In this document: piece after piece, positions 51,331-60,170 of the stretch
How positions within the stretch are numbered: position 1 is the stretch's first letter
Layout of the letters: each line of letters starts with the position of its first letter
Origin: JAEVLT01 sp044598425
GTDB lineage: Bacteria > Bacillota > Bacilli > Bacillales > Cytobacillaceae
Direction of reading: 5' to 3'
DNA: 64,000 nucleotides
Assembly (NCBI GenBank): GCA_044598425.1
Contig: CP172536.1
Coordinates: 2,480,001 to 2,544,000, forward strand
Position numbers and translations under genes: made by a program
The notes under the pieces: generated by a model
The model's input: only the letters and a program-made list of their open reading frames with translations
What the model was told of the DNA's origin: nothing
Databases searched by the model: none

Positions 51331-52260
51331 TTAATACACCGTTTCTTTAAAATAAAACCCTGTATCGAGTGGACGATTTGGCGGCTGAATTTCCTCCAAA
51401 TGAGCTAAAATTTCGTCTTTTTTGTCTTCATAAAGATCCGGATCTTCAAAATATAAATCGATTGCCTGCCGGTATGCTCTTGTTACTTCCAAGATGTAAT
51501 CCGCATTCTTAAGAATACCGTCAATTTTAAAAGAGTCCACTCCGGCATCAAGCATATCCTGCAACTCATCGATAATGCAGACATCATTCGGGCTCATAAT
51601 ATGCGTCCCGTTTTCGTCTTCGAAAATAGGATATTTATTGCCACGTTCCTTATCATACAGAAACTTGTTTTTCTGTGCTTTGCGATTTTCGATTTCCATC
51701 GCTTTCCCTTGGTATTCAAAGTAGTTTCCTAAAAGGGAGCGCTTGGACTGGAACATGCATGTCATTCCGTGAACTTGCACTTCAATTTCCACTTCAGCAT
51801 GTTCCTTTGTTTCAACGATTGCATCCATGTTTATTTCTCGGGCAAGGACGGCTCTTTTTGCCCCTTTTCGCCCCCAATAATTACAGGAATACCAGTTTGT
51901 TCCGGTCGTTTCTGTACTCCAATGGAGCTTCATATTAGGCGCCACTTCTTTTGCAGTCATCAAAACAGCAGGATCGCCAAAAATGACGGCATCCGCTTGC
52001 ACTTCGCTTACAAAGCGGAGATAGTCTTTCAATTCAGCTACTTTTTCATTGTGGAAAATAGCATTCATCGCAACATATACTTTCTTGCCTTTTGAGTGGG
52101 CAAGTTCAATCGCTTTTTTTACATCCCCCTGGGTAAATTCCCCTGCAAGGCGCAATCCGTATCGTTGTTCCCCGACAACGAAGGCATCTGCTCCAGCTTC
52201 AATTAGCGGAAGAATGTCATCAGTGGATAGTGGGGTCACTAATAATTCAGGCTTTTTCAC
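51331..52260 (-). CDS. trhP1: tRNA hydroxylation protein TrhP1 (U32 peptidase-like)
   Basis: 309 residues, paralogue of the next gene (YrrN in B. subtilis). Starts KKPELLVTPLSTDDILPLIE at GTG 52260 behind GAGGTGAT. It has the U32 fold but only a single Cys near the motif region (HGMTCMFQSKRSLLGNYF) instead of the four-Cys cluster, so it may act as a partner subunit of TrhP2. The start overlaps trmR by 4 bases. Confidence 0.9.
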   Translation of the reverse strand: MKKPELLVTPLSTDDILPLIEAGADAFVVGEQRYGLRLAGEFTQGDVKKAIELAHSKGKKVYVAMNAIFHNEKVAELKDYLRFVSEVQADAVIFGDPAVLMTAKEVAPNMKLHWSTETTGTNWYSCNYWGRKGAKRAVLAREINMDAIVETKEHAEVEIEVQVHGMTCMFQSKRSLLGNYFEYQGKAMEIENRKAQKNKFLYDKERGNKYPIFEDENGTHIMSPNDVCIIDELQDMLDAGVDSFKIDGILKNADYILEVTRAYRQAIDLYFEDPDLYEDKKDEILAHLEEIQPPNRPLDTGFYFKETVY

Positions 52261-52907
52261 TTTCCATCACCTCTTTTTTTACTTATCGCCACGCCATCAC
52301 CAACGGGCAAAATCATCGTATCATATTCCGAATGCTGCATTAGCCAGCGATTAAATTCAGCTATTTTCTTCACAAGATTCCGAGTTCGTTTCGACTCGAT
52401 TACAGGTTCAGCAACAAGACCTTTAAACAATACATTATCGGTAATGATGATTCCATCATGCTGAAGAAATTCCGCATAGATTTCAAAAAACTTCTTATAT
52501 TGCCCTTTTGCTGCGTCAATAAAAATAGCGTCGTAAGGTCCGAGTTTTCGAATTTGCGCTTCAACTTTCAGCGCGTCACCTTCAATTAGCAACACTTGAT
52601 CCATTTTCCCAGACCTTTTGAAAAATTGCTTTGCCAACTGGATGCGTTCTGGATCTCTTTCAATTGTAACGACTTTGGTGTTTTTGATCGCCGTGACCAT
52701 GCGAAGGGCTGAATAACCTATCGCAGTCCCCACCTCAAGAATGGTTTTCGGCTGTTGAATCCGTAAAATTTGTAGCATCGTCTCGATGCCGGCAAGCTCC
52801 ATAATCGGAATTTGATGCTCCCGAGCGTATTGCTCCATCTCAGTGAGCAGCCCATCCCGATCAGGTATTAAACTTTCAATATAAGAATGCAGCTTTTCGT
52901 TTAACAA
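52257..52907 (-). CDS. trmR: tRNA 5-hydroxyuridine methyltransferase TrmR
   Basis: Methylates 5-hydroxyuridine 34 to 5-methoxyuridine (YrrM in B. subtilis). From TTG 52907 (AGAGGTGA upstream) 216 residues; ATG 52928 and 52937 are alternatives. SAM motif ILEVGTAIGYSALRM near 60, metal/catalytic YDAIFIDAAKGQYKKFF and IITDNVLFKGLV. First gene of trmR-trhP1-trhP2-udk-greA; a structured leader lies just upstream. Confidence 0.92.
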   Translation of the reverse strand: MLNEKLHSYIESLIPDRDGLLTEMEQYAREHQIPIMELAGIETMLQILRIQQPKTILEVGTAIGYSALRMVTAIKNTKVVTIERDPERIQLAKQFFKRSGKMDQVLLIEGDALKVEAQIRKLGPYDAIFIDAAKGQYKKFFEIYAEFLQHDGIIITDNVLFKGLVAEPVIESKRTRNLVKKIAEFNRWLMQHSEYDTMILPVGDGVAISKKRGDGK

Positions 52908-52950
52908 GCTGCTGTCACCTCTATCCATTAAAAGCATTACTCTTCTTTAA

Positions 52951-53064
52951 GACAAGAAAAAATAGCGTCCACAGAAGCTTACGCATAGTCGAAGATCGTC
53001 TTCGAGATATGCATTCAGGGCAGAGAGAAAGGCTCTGTCCCCGCAAAACTGTAGGGCACGCTAT
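52951..53064 (-). ncRNA. Candidate structured RNA / leader upstream of trmR
   Basis: On the minus strand three stems can form a three-way junction. P1: ATAGCGT with ACGCTAT (53064-53058 with 52968-52962), extended by ACAG/CTGT. P2: GGGACAGAG with CTCTGCCC. P3: GCATA..TCGAAGA with TCTTCGA.TATGC. P1 is followed by TTTTTTC, so the 3' end could act as terminator. It begins about 150 bases before the trmR start. No known riboswitch motif was recognised; the class is unassigned. Confidence 0.5.
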
Positions 53065-53140
53065 AACTTATCCTTTAAAACACTTGAATTATTTTACCAT
53101 AAATAAAAGGAGAAAGCGAATTTTTCCCATTGAAATCAAA

Positions 53141-54277
53141 TTATTTTTTGCTGGAAATATATTTTGCTTTTTCCTGATTGTGCTCGGCTAATGTTTTCGT
53201 AAAAATCACGCTGCCATCTGAGGTGGCAAGGAAATAATAATAATCAGTCTTAGCGGGATTCAGCGCCGCTTCGATCGAAGTTCTACCGGCATTCGCAATC
53301 GGACCAGGCGGCAGTCCCGGATTTTTATAAGTATTAAATGGTGAATTTACCTTCAAATCCTCGTATAACACCCGATCCTTGTGCTCCCCTTGTGCATAAA
53401 GAACGGTTGGATCCGTCTGCAGCGGCATTCCTTTTTGAATCCTGTTGTAAAATACACTTGCGATCTTCGCACGGTCTGCCTTGCTGGTTGCTTCTTCTTC
53501 TATTAAAGAGGCCATCGTCAATAGCTTATGAACGGAGAGCTGCTTTTGCTTGCTCTCTTCTGCATACTGGGATAGTACAGCATTTGTTTTGTCCAGCATT
53601 GCTGTCACAATTTCATTTATTGACGGATTTGGTTTATAAAAAGAATAGGTAGCAGGATACAAATATCCCTCAAGCGGATACAACACCGCGCTATTTTCAA
53701 TTTCCTTTGTTAATAAGTTTGGGTATTGAGCCATTAGGGTGCTGATATACTTTTTATCGTTTAGCTGATTAAATACCTCAACATCTGGTTTTTTAATGGC
53801 TTTGCCGATCAAATAGGCAATCTCTTTTAGCTGTTTGCCCTCAGGTACGGTGATTTTAACAGCCGCTTTTTCCGTTAGCCTGCCTGTTTTCAGACGGCTG
53901 ACAATTTCAGATATTTTCATCGACGGACTGAATTGATATTCCCCTGCCATAAAACCAGATTCATTTTTAAATTTTACATAATACTTAAATATCGTCGCAT
54001 TTTTTATGATTCCTTTTGATTCAAGAACTTTTCCGATTCCGGTCGCTGTCGAACCAATCGGGATTTCGACTAACTTCTGCTCTTTGCTTCCCGGTTTGAG
54101 CGGATTTAAGGCCGATTTGATGTATAAGTATCCGCCGCCAGCGATCAATGCAGCAGCAAGCAGAAGGCTAAGCGAGACGATTAACACAATGCGCCTAACA
54201 ACCCTCGCTTCTCTTTGATGCTCGATCATTTTTTTACGAATCTGTTCTTTTTTGTTTTTCTTCTCGTCGATTGTCAT
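53141..54277 (-). CDS. mltG: Endolytic murein transglycosylase MltG
   Basis: Cuts nascent glycan strands at the membrane and sets their length. 378 residues from ATG 54277 (GGGGAGAAGG upstream): basic cytosolic tail, one membrane helix (VLIVSLSLLLAAALIAGGGYLYI), LysM-like region with VPEGKQLKEIAYLIGKA, and the catalytic domain with the Glu motif MASLIEEEA and the conserved SPFNTYKNPGLPPGPIANAG. Alone upstream of trmR. Confidence 0.94.
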   Translation of the reverse strand: MTIDEKKNKKEQIRKKMIEHQREARVVRRIVLIVSLSLLLAAALIAGGGYLYIKSALNPLKPGSKEQKLVEIPIGSTATGIGKVLESKGIIKNATIFKYYVKFKNESGFMAGEYQFSPSMKISEIVSRLKTGRLTEKAAVKITVPEGKQLKEIAYLIGKAIKKPDVEVFNQLNDKKYISTLMAQYPNLLTKEIENSAVLYPLEGYLYPATYSFYKPNPSINEIVTAMLDKTNAVLSQYAEESKQKQLSVHKLLTMASLIEEEATSKADRAKIASVFYNRIQKGMPLQTDPTVLYAQGEHKDRVLYEDLKVNSPFNTYKNPGLPPGPIANAGRTSIEAALNPAKTDYYYFLATSDGSVIFTKTLAEHNQEKAKYISSKK

Positions 54278-54429
54278 CCTTCTCCCCTCTATCAACAGGG
54301 TGTTTCTCTATTTGTTTTCGCAAAAAAACCATCTGTTCTCAGAGCAAATGGTTATCATAATAATTTGAGCATATAGCCCGAAAAATGTCAATAAATCGAA
54401 CTAGCTGTCTGCGGTGAACATGAGTAAAG

Positions 54430-54612
54430 TTAATCATTATAACAGTAGCCAAAATGCGAACCCTTTTTGTACATTTTTGCCTTGTTTCCGGTCGCATAGA
54501 AACAAACAATTCCTCCGATAAAACCAATGAAAATTGACCCCATGATCGTTACATATCCTGCAGCAGGAGTAATCGCCACAAGGCCAACGACCGAACCTGC
54601 AGAAGCGCCCAC
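54430..54612 (-). pseudogene. Ammonium transporter (Amt) remnant
   Basis: A short frame encodes GASAGSVVGLVAITPAAGYV then TIMGSIFIGFIGGIVCFYAT, which is the conserved segment of AmtB-type channels in the C-terminal half. Stops and frame breaks lie on both sides, and nothing else of the ~400-residue gene was found, so it is a relic of about 40 recognisable residues between mltG and yrzB. Confidence 0.7.
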
Positions 54613-54660
54613 TTTTCGTTAGCTTACGTTTCAGGAAATTATTCCATATAGTAGAAATAC

Positions 54661-54696
54661 AAAACAAAAAATCCAGCTGCTCGAGCAGCTGGATTT
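54661..54696 (-). terminator. Terminator of the yrzL-ruvX-yrzB operon
   Basis: Perfect palindrome AAATCCAGCTGC-TCGA-GCAGCTGGATTT followed on the minus strand by TTTTTTGTTTTG. Confidence 0.92.
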
Positions 54697-54705
54697 CCCA
54701 TAAAC

Positions 54706-54996
54706 TTATTCATCGTCTTCTTGTTCGTCAAGGAACGTATTAAGCATTTCTTCGATCATGTCCCATTCTTCATCGGTTTCGATCGGCATTAATTCTCCGT
54801 CTTCTCCCTCCTCATTCGGGATAAAAGCGGAAGCGTGAATTTCTATGTCTTCTTCATCGTCATCTTCTGCACCAATTGGATAATAAAGCACGTAAGATTT
54901 GCCGAATTCTTCGGAATCAAATGTGAAAAGTACTTCACATAACTGCTCATTCCCTTGCTCGTCCACAACTGTAATATTATTTTCTCCGTGATTCAT
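54706..54996 (-). CDS. yrzB: DUF1292 family protein YrzB
   Basis: 96 residues, strongly acidic. DUF1292 core ITVVDEQGNEQLCEVLFTFD and YVLYYPIGAEDDDE. Position behind ruvX and yrzL matches B. subtilis yrzB. Function unknown. GAGGTGA precedes an ATGATG; the second ATG (54996) has the better spacing. Confidence 0.9.
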   Translation of the reverse strand: MNHGENNITVVDEQGNEQLCEVLFTFDSEEFGKSYVLYYPIGAEDDDEEDIEIHASAFIPNEEGEDGELMPIETDEEWDMIEEMLNTFLDEQEDDE

Positions 54997-55008
54997 CATT
55001 TCACCTCA

Positions 55009-55425
55009 TTAATTTTTACTATCAAGATAGCCTTGCAATATTAGTACAGCGGCCATTTTATCAATGACTTTCTTTCTTTTCTTCCGGCTGAGGTCTGCTT
55101 CCAGTAAAACCCGCTCAGCAGCCATAGTGGTAAGACGCTCGTCCCACAGCACAACAGGCAAGGAAAAACGCCGCTCAATTTCCGCTGCATATTGCTGACT
55201 TGCTTCACCGCGGGGCCCAATCGTTCCATTCATATTTTTTGGCAATCCGATTACAACTTGCCCTACCTGATATTCTTTAATGATCTCTCCAATTTCATTA
55301 AACCCAAATTGCAAATTTTCCTCATCGATTTTGAGTGTTTTTAGTCCCTGTGCGGTCCACCCAAGTTCATCACTGAGGGCAATGCCGACGGTTTTCGAGC
55401 CGACATCCAGTCCCATAATACGCAT
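55009..55425 (-). CDS. ruvX: RuvX/YqgF family putative Holliday junction resolvase
   Basis: 138 residues with the RNase H-like fold: GLDVGSKTVGIALSDELGW (first Asp), VIGLPKNMNGTIGPRG and DERLTT with the later acidic residues. Proposed roles include pre-16S rRNA 5' processing and resolvase-like activity. Lies between yrzL and yrzB. Confidence 0.93.
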   Translation of the reverse strand: MRIMGLDVGSKTVGIALSDELGWTAQGLKTLKIDEENLQFGFNEIGEIIKEYQVGQVVIGLPKNMNGTIGPRGEASQQYAAEIERRFSLPVVLWDERLTTMAAERVLLEADLSRKKRKKVIDKMAAVLILQGYLDSKN

Positions 55426-55428
55426 TCA

Positions 55429-55695
55429 TTAACCCTCTCGCTGCTGTTTTAAATAGGATTTCACCAACTCTTCAATAATTTCATCGCGCTCGAGCTTTCG
55501 AATAATCGTGCGTGCGTCCCGATGGCGCGGAATGTACGCAGGATCGCCTGATAAAAGGTAGCCGACAATTTGATTGATTGGATTGTATCCTTTTTCCCTT
55601 AAAGCTTCGTATACTTGAAACAGTACTTCATTTACATCATGTTCAAAGGGCTCTTCAGGAAAATTAAATCTCATAGTCTTGTCAAATGAGCTCAT
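55429..55695 (-). CDS. yrzL: IreB family regulatory phosphoprotein YrzL
   Basis: 88 residues, MSSFDKTMRFNF start, then NPINQIVGYLLSGDPAYIPR and RKLERDEIIEELVKSYL: DUF965/IreB. In Enterococcus IreB is a substrate of a PASTA kinase; the role in Bacillus is unclear. Follows alaS. Confidence 0.94.
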   Translation of the reverse strand: MSSFDKTMRFNFPEEPFEHDVNEVLFQVYEALREKGYNPINQIVGYLLSGDPAYIPRHRDARTIIRKLERDEIIEELVKSYLKQQREG

Positions 55696-55771
55696 TTATT
55701 GCACCTCGCCATCCTAATAGAGAAGAGTATTTGTAAACGTTACCTACATTTTACACTACTTTTCTCTATTA

Positions 55772-58405
55772 TCAAATGCTATTTACCCATTGCTCGACAT
55801 ATTTCAGTGCTTCTTCAAGCTTACTCGGATCTTTTCCGCCCGCTTGGGCCATGTCTGGGCGTCCGCCGCCGCCGCCGCCGCACCTGGCAGCAACTTCTTT
55901 TACAAGCTTACCGGCGTGGTAGCCTTTTTCAATTAAATCTTTCGTAACTGCGGCGATTAAATTGACTTTTCCATCATTAACGCTGCCTAAAACAAGAACA
56001 GCAGAACCTAATTTTTGCCGAATGTCATCTGCCATATTTCTTAGGCTATTTATATCTGCAGCTTGTACTTTTGCCGAGAGAACCGTTACGCCATTCACCT
56101 CTTTCGCCTTCGAGACAAGGCTGCCCGCTTCAATATTTCCAAGCTTGGCTGCAAGCGATTCATTTTCGCGCTGAAGCTGTTTCATTTCCGTCATCAAGCT
56201 ATCAATCCGATTGACAATCTCCTTCGGATTGGCCTTCAGTTTTTCCGCAGCCGTTTTTAATAAACCGACTTGTTCATTTAACAGCTGGTAAGCTGCTTCC
56301 CCCGTGACGGCTTCGATCCGTCTTGTTCCGGCGCCGATGCCGCTTTCGGAAACAATTTTAAATAAACCAATGACGGAAGTATTCGGAACATGGCATCCGC
56401 CGCAAAGTTCCAGGCTGTAGTCGCCAACCTGGACAACACGGACAATCTCGCCATATTTTTCTCCAAACAGAGCCATTGCGCCCATTGCCTTCGCTTCAGC
56501 AATTGGCTTTAAGGAAATTTCCACTTGAATGTTTTTCCATATCTGCTCATTTACAATTTTTTCGACCTGCTCAAGTTCTTCCGGCTTTACTTGTCCAAAG
56601 TGGGAGAAATCAAAGCGTAACCGGTCCGGTTCGACAAGGGATCCAGCCTGATTAACATGGACGCCTAGCACATCTTTCAGTGCCTGGTGCAATAAATGGG
56701 TCGCAGTGTGGTTTTTAATGATTTTCACACGGTTCACAGCATCCACTTTTGCAAACACTTGATCATTTGTTCTTATTGATCCTTTTTCAATGACCACTTT
56801 ATGGAGATTTTGCCCATTCGGCGCTTTTTGAACATCTTTCACTGCAGCCTTAAATCCATCACTTTCAAGAATACCTCTGTCAGCAATCTGTCCGCCGCTT
56901 TCTGCATAAAATGGCGTAACATCGAGGATAAGCTGGACTTCTTCCCCGCGAACGGCTTCAGGAATTAGCTCGCCATTTTTAACAATTGCTAAAATCGCTG
57001 CCTTTGTTTCAAGCTGGTCGTAACCGATAAATTCGCTCTTTTCCTTAATGTCTCCAAGAACTCCGCCTTGAACCTGCATGGAATCAACATCCTGACGGGC
57101 TGAGCGGGCGCGCTCGCGCTGGAGCTCCATTTCAGCTTCAAAGCCTTCATGGTCAACCTTCATTCCTTCATCTTCAGCGTACTCTTCCGTTAATTCAACT
57201 GGGAATCCGTACGTGTCATAAAGGCGGAAAATATCCTCACCCGCAATGAGATCAGTGCCTTTTTCCTTCGCCTTTTTTATGACTGCGGCTAAAATGGTCA
57301 AGCCTTCATGAAGCGTTTCGTGGAAACGTTCTTCTTCATTTTTAATAACTTTTTGAACAAAATCGCTTTTTTCCTGTACTTCCGGGTAAAAATCATTCAT
57401 AATTTCGCCGACAACTGGCACGAGTTCATACATAAATGGCCGGTTAATATTGATTTTTTTCGCATATCTGACTGCCCGGCGCAACAAACGGCGCAGAACG
57501 TAGCCGCGGCCTTCATTCGATGGCAATGCTCCGTCTCCAATTGCGAAGGCGACAGTCCGAATATGATCGGCGATGACTTTAAAGGAAACATCTTTTTCTT
57601 TATTTACCCCGTATTTTTCACCGGAAATCTCTTCTGTTGCCTTAATAATTGGCATAAACAAATCGGTTTCAAAATTGGTCGGCACATTTTGAACAACGGA
57701 TGCCATCCGTTCAAGACCCATGCCCGTATCAATGTTTTTCTTTGGAAGCGGAGTATACGTGCCGTCAGGATTATGGTTGAATTGCGAAAAGACAAGATTC
57801 CAAACTTCCAAATAGCGGTCATTTTCTCCGCCTGGATAAAGTTCTGGATCCTCCGGGTCGTTTCCGAATTCCGGCCCGCGATCATAGAAAATTTCCGTGT
57901 TCGGGCCGCTTGGTCCTTCACCAATATCCCAGAAATTCCCTTCAAGACGAATGATTCGTTCTTCTGGGATCCCGATTTTTTTATTCCAAAGCTCAAATGC
58001 TTCCTCATCTTCCGGATGAATCGTAACAGAAAGCAGCTTCGGATCAAAGCCAATCCATTTTGGATCTGTCAGGAATTCCCATGCCCATTCAATTGCTTCT
58101 TCTTTAAAATAATCGCCGATTGAGAAGTTCCCGAGCATTTCAAAAAAAGTATGGTGGCGCGCTGTTTTTCCAACATTTTCGATATCATTCGTGCGGATTG
58201 ATTTTTGCGCATTGGTAATTCTCGGATTTTCCGGAACAACCCGGCCATCAAAATATTTTTTTAATGTTGCCACACCGCTGTTAATCCACAGCAAGGACGG
58301 GTCATCATGCGGAACGAGTGAAGCGCTTGGTTCGATGGCATGTCCTTTTTCCCTAAAAAAGTCGAGAAACATTCTGCGTATTTGTGATCCCGTTAAATTT
58401 TTCAT
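55772..58405 (-). CDS. alaS: Alanyl-tRNA synthetase
   Basis: Charges tRNA-Ala and edits Ser/Gly mischarging. 877 residues from ATG 58405 (GAGGAGG upstream; TTG at 58408 also possible). Class II catalytic domain with LDFFREKGHAIEPSASLVP, editing domain with HTATHLLHQAL (HxxxH) and CGGCHV zinc ligands, and the C-terminal C-Ala domain rich in Gly (CGGGGGGRPDMAQAGG). Controlled by the T-box leader. Confidence 0.98.
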   Translation of the reverse strand: MKNLTGSQIRRMFLDFFREKGHAIEPSASLVPHDDPSLLWINSGVATLKKYFDGRVVPENPRITNAQKSIRTNDIENVGKTARHHTFFEMLGNFSIGDYFKEEAIEWAWEFLTDPKWIGFDPKLLSVTIHPEDEEAFELWNKKIGIPEERIIRLEGNFWDIGEGPSGPNTEIFYDRGPEFGNDPEDPELYPGGENDRYLEVWNLVFSQFNHNPDGTYTPLPKKNIDTGMGLERMASVVQNVPTNFETDLFMPIIKATEEISGEKYGVNKEKDVSFKVIADHIRTVAFAIGDGALPSNEGRGYVLRRLLRRAVRYAKKININRPFMYELVPVVGEIMNDFYPEVQEKSDFVQKVIKNEEERFHETLHEGLTILAAVIKKAKEKGTDLIAGEDIFRLYDTYGFPVELTEEYAEDEGMKVDHEGFEAEMELQRERARSARQDVDSMQVQGGVLGDIKEKSEFIGYDQLETKAAILAIVKNGELIPEAVRGEEVQLILDVTPFYAESGGQIADRGILESDGFKAAVKDVQKAPNGQNLHKVVIEKGSIRTNDQVFAKVDAVNRVKIIKNHTATHLLHQALKDVLGVHVNQAGSLVEPDRLRFDFSHFGQVKPEELEQVEKIVNEQIWKNIQVEISLKPIAEAKAMGAMALFGEKYGEIVRVVQVGDYSLELCGGCHVPNTSVIGLFKIVSESGIGAGTRRIEAVTGEAAYQLLNEQVGLLKTAAEKLKANPKEIVNRIDSLMTEMKQLQRENESLAAKLGNIEAGSLVSKAKEVNGVTVLSAKVQAADINSLRNMADDIRQKLGSAVLVLGSVNDGKVNLIAAVTKDLIEKGYHAGKLVKEVAARCGGGGGGRPDMAQAGGKDPSKLEEALKYVEQWVNSI

Positions 58406-58408
58406 CAA

Positions 58409-58740
58409 TAGACCTCCTCTTTTTTAGTAAGAGCTTCGGAGATATCCGAGCATGCTCCTAATTTTTTAATCGGAATGTTAAAGATAAACACAAAAAAGCC
58501 CTCATCCCAAACAGGGACGAGGAGCTTACTCGCGGTACCACCCTGATTATGGATACAAACGACTCATATCCATCTCTCAAAATTCGCCTTAACGCGGCGT
58601 TACGGCAGGGATTAGCTGCACTCCGGATTAGCGTTCTGTTGATCCTTCATCTAGAGCCTCTTTCAGCCGCGGAAGCTCTTCTCTAATTAGATGGACTATA
58701 ACATACTCGATCCTTCACCATTTTAATCCTATTTCACTAT
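58409..58740 (-). promoter_or_regulatory. T-box leader of alaS (tRNA-Ala sensing)
   Basis: The minus strand holds AGGGTGGTACCGCG at 58546-58533, the T-box/antiterminator sequence, and a terminator CTCGTCCCTG / TGGGATGAG followed by TTTTTT at about 58521-58491. Upstream is a Stem I region with GAGTA and paired GAGCTTCC/AGGCTC arms; GAACGCTAA (near 58634) offers a GCU alanine specifier, assigned by eye. Uncharged tRNA-Ala would favour read-through into alaS. Confidence 0.93.
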
Positions 58741-58746
58741 AGCCGA

Positions 58747-58775
58747 ATTATAGCCAGACTAGCAGCGTTTGTCAA
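58747..58775 (-). promoter_or_regulatory. Consensus sigma-A promoter of alaS
   Basis: TTGACA (58775-58770), 17 bases, TATAAT (58752-58747): both hexamers are exact consensus. Placed directly ahead of the T-box leader. Confidence 0.95.
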
Positions 58776-58779
58776 TTGA

Positions 58780-59859
58780 TTATGAAGAAGACGGCTTTGT
58801 TTTTCCATGAATGAAATGATTTTTTGCGTGGACAATCGCGACGCGAAGGACAACGACGGCCGGCACTGCGAAAATTAAACCAATCAGCCCGCCAATTTCC
58901 CCGCCAGCTGTTATGGCAAGCATGATGACCAAGGGATGCATCCGCAGGCTTTTCCCAACAATATATGGCGAAAGGATATTGCCTTCTAAAAACTGAATGA
59001 CAAAAATAATGACAATCGTGATAATAACCAGCTTCGTAGACATCGTTGCTGCAATAATAACAGCGGGCACAGCTCCAATAATCGGCCCAAAATAAGGAAT
59101 TAGATCCGTCAAACCAACAATCATGCCGAGCAAGAGCGGATATTTCAGATGAAATACCCAAAATAGCAATGCCGATATCCCCCCAAGAATAAAACAGACA
59201 AGCAATTGGCCTCTAATGTAACTCCCAAGAGATTCATCGACATCCCGCAAAAAACGAATTCCTTGTTTGCGCCATTTTTTAGGCGTCATATACCAAGCAG
59301 CCCGTTTGATTAAATCAAAATCCTTTAACATATAGAACGCAATAAAGGGGATCACCATCAACACAACAGCAGAATTTAAAAAATTAACTAAAAAACCAAT
59401 AAACAATGTTAGCAATGCATCCAACTTGCGCTCAAACGCATTGATTCCATCATTCATTTTCCCTTGCAGCCCATCCGGCCATTCAGCAGTGTGCATCTGA
59501 ATTTGTTTAATCCAGCTTCGGTACTGCTCTGCAAAAATCGGTGTATTTTCTGATAAATCCTTCAGCTGGGCGATAAAAACGGGAATTCCTTTATACAAAG
59601 AAAAACCAACTCCGCCAAAAAAAAGAAAATAAATCAGAAAAATCGCCAGTCCTCGATGCAAACCCTTTTCATGCAGCTTCTCGACAATGGGGTGCAGCAG
59701 GTAAGTAATGAATCCGCCAATAAAAAACGGAAGCAAAATCACCACCGCAATTTTTAAAACAGGCATCCAAACAAAGCGGATTTTTAATAACACATAAATT
59801 GCGATTAGCAAAAGGAGTATAAAACCAACCCGATAGTACCACTTTACTTGAATTTCCAA
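58780..59859 (-). CDS. yrrI: AI-2E family transporter-like membrane protein YrrI
   Basis: 359 residues with about eight membrane segments of the AI-2E/PerM family, including FFIGGFITYLLHPIVEKL, GMIVGLTDLIPYFGPIIGAVP and LSPYIVGKSLRMHPL. Transport substrate unknown. TTG 59859 stands behind GGAGG. Same place upstream of alaS as B. subtilis yrrI. Confidence 0.88.
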   Translation of the reverse strand: MEIQVKWYYRVGFILLLLIAIYVLLKIRFVWMPVLKIAVVILLPFFIGGFITYLLHPIVEKLHEKGLHRGLAIFLIYFLFFGGVGFSLYKGIPVFIAQLKDLSENTPIFAEQYRSWIKQIQMHTAEWPDGLQGKMNDGINAFERKLDALLTLFIGFLVNFLNSAVVLMVIPFIAFYMLKDFDLIKRAAWYMTPKKWRKQGIRFLRDVDESLGSYIRGQLLVCFILGGISALLFWVFHLKYPLLLGMIVGLTDLIPYFGPIIGAVPAVIIAATMSTKLVIITIVIIFVIQFLEGNILSPYIVGKSLRMHPLVIMLAITAGGEIGGLIGLIFAVPAVVVLRVAIVHAKNHFIHGKTKPSSS

Positions 59860-59931
59860 TGCCGATTCCTCCTTCCCGTTTATTTTTCGAGGAAATGGCT
59901 GGAATTATGTATTGAAAAATGTTTAGGATTG

Positions 59932-59960
59932 AAAAATCCCCCGCAAAAACGGGGGATTTT
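59932..59960 (-). terminator. Terminator between yrzR and yrrI
   Basis: AAAATCCCCC paired with GGGGGATTTT; on the minus strand TTTTTC follows. Ends the recD2-yrrD-yrzR transcript. Confidence 0.88.
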
Positions 59961-59967
59961 CGTATTG

Positions 59968-60159
59968 TTAGCTCGTAAATCGGCGATCTTCCTCTTCAAA
60001 CAAATCGTCGAGGGAACTTAATGTTCCATCTTCCTCGACTTGATGGGTGTGAATCAGCCCTTTGGTAACAGACAATTCAATAAAGCAGCTCCAGCAATAA
60101 TATTGATTGATCCCAATTTTGCCAATATCCTTACTTTGGCAGTTTGGACACTTAAACAT
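59968..60159 (-). CDS. yrzR: Small zinc-finger protein, YrzR-like
   Basis: 63 residues from ATG 60159 (GAGGTG upstream): FKCPNCQSKDIGKIGINQYY then CWSCFIEL form a CxxC...CxxC zinc ribbon; the C-terminus is acidic (DDLFEEEDRRF). Location behind yrrD suggests YrzR. Function unknown. Confidence 0.72.
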   Translation of the reverse strand: MFKCPNCQSKDIGKIGINQYYCWSCFIELSVTKGLIHTHQVEEDGTLSSLDDLFEEEDRRFTS

Positions 60160-60170
60160 GAAAAGACACC

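Noticed and set aside
52962..53064. T-box or tRNA gene upstream of trmR
   Set aside because: No GGTGG-ACCGCG core as in the alaS leader and no tRNA cloverleaf could be drawn.
57308..58123. 271-codon plus-strand frame inside alaS
   Set aside because: It is antisense to the conserved catalytic region of alaS; its length follows from codon bias of the real gene.
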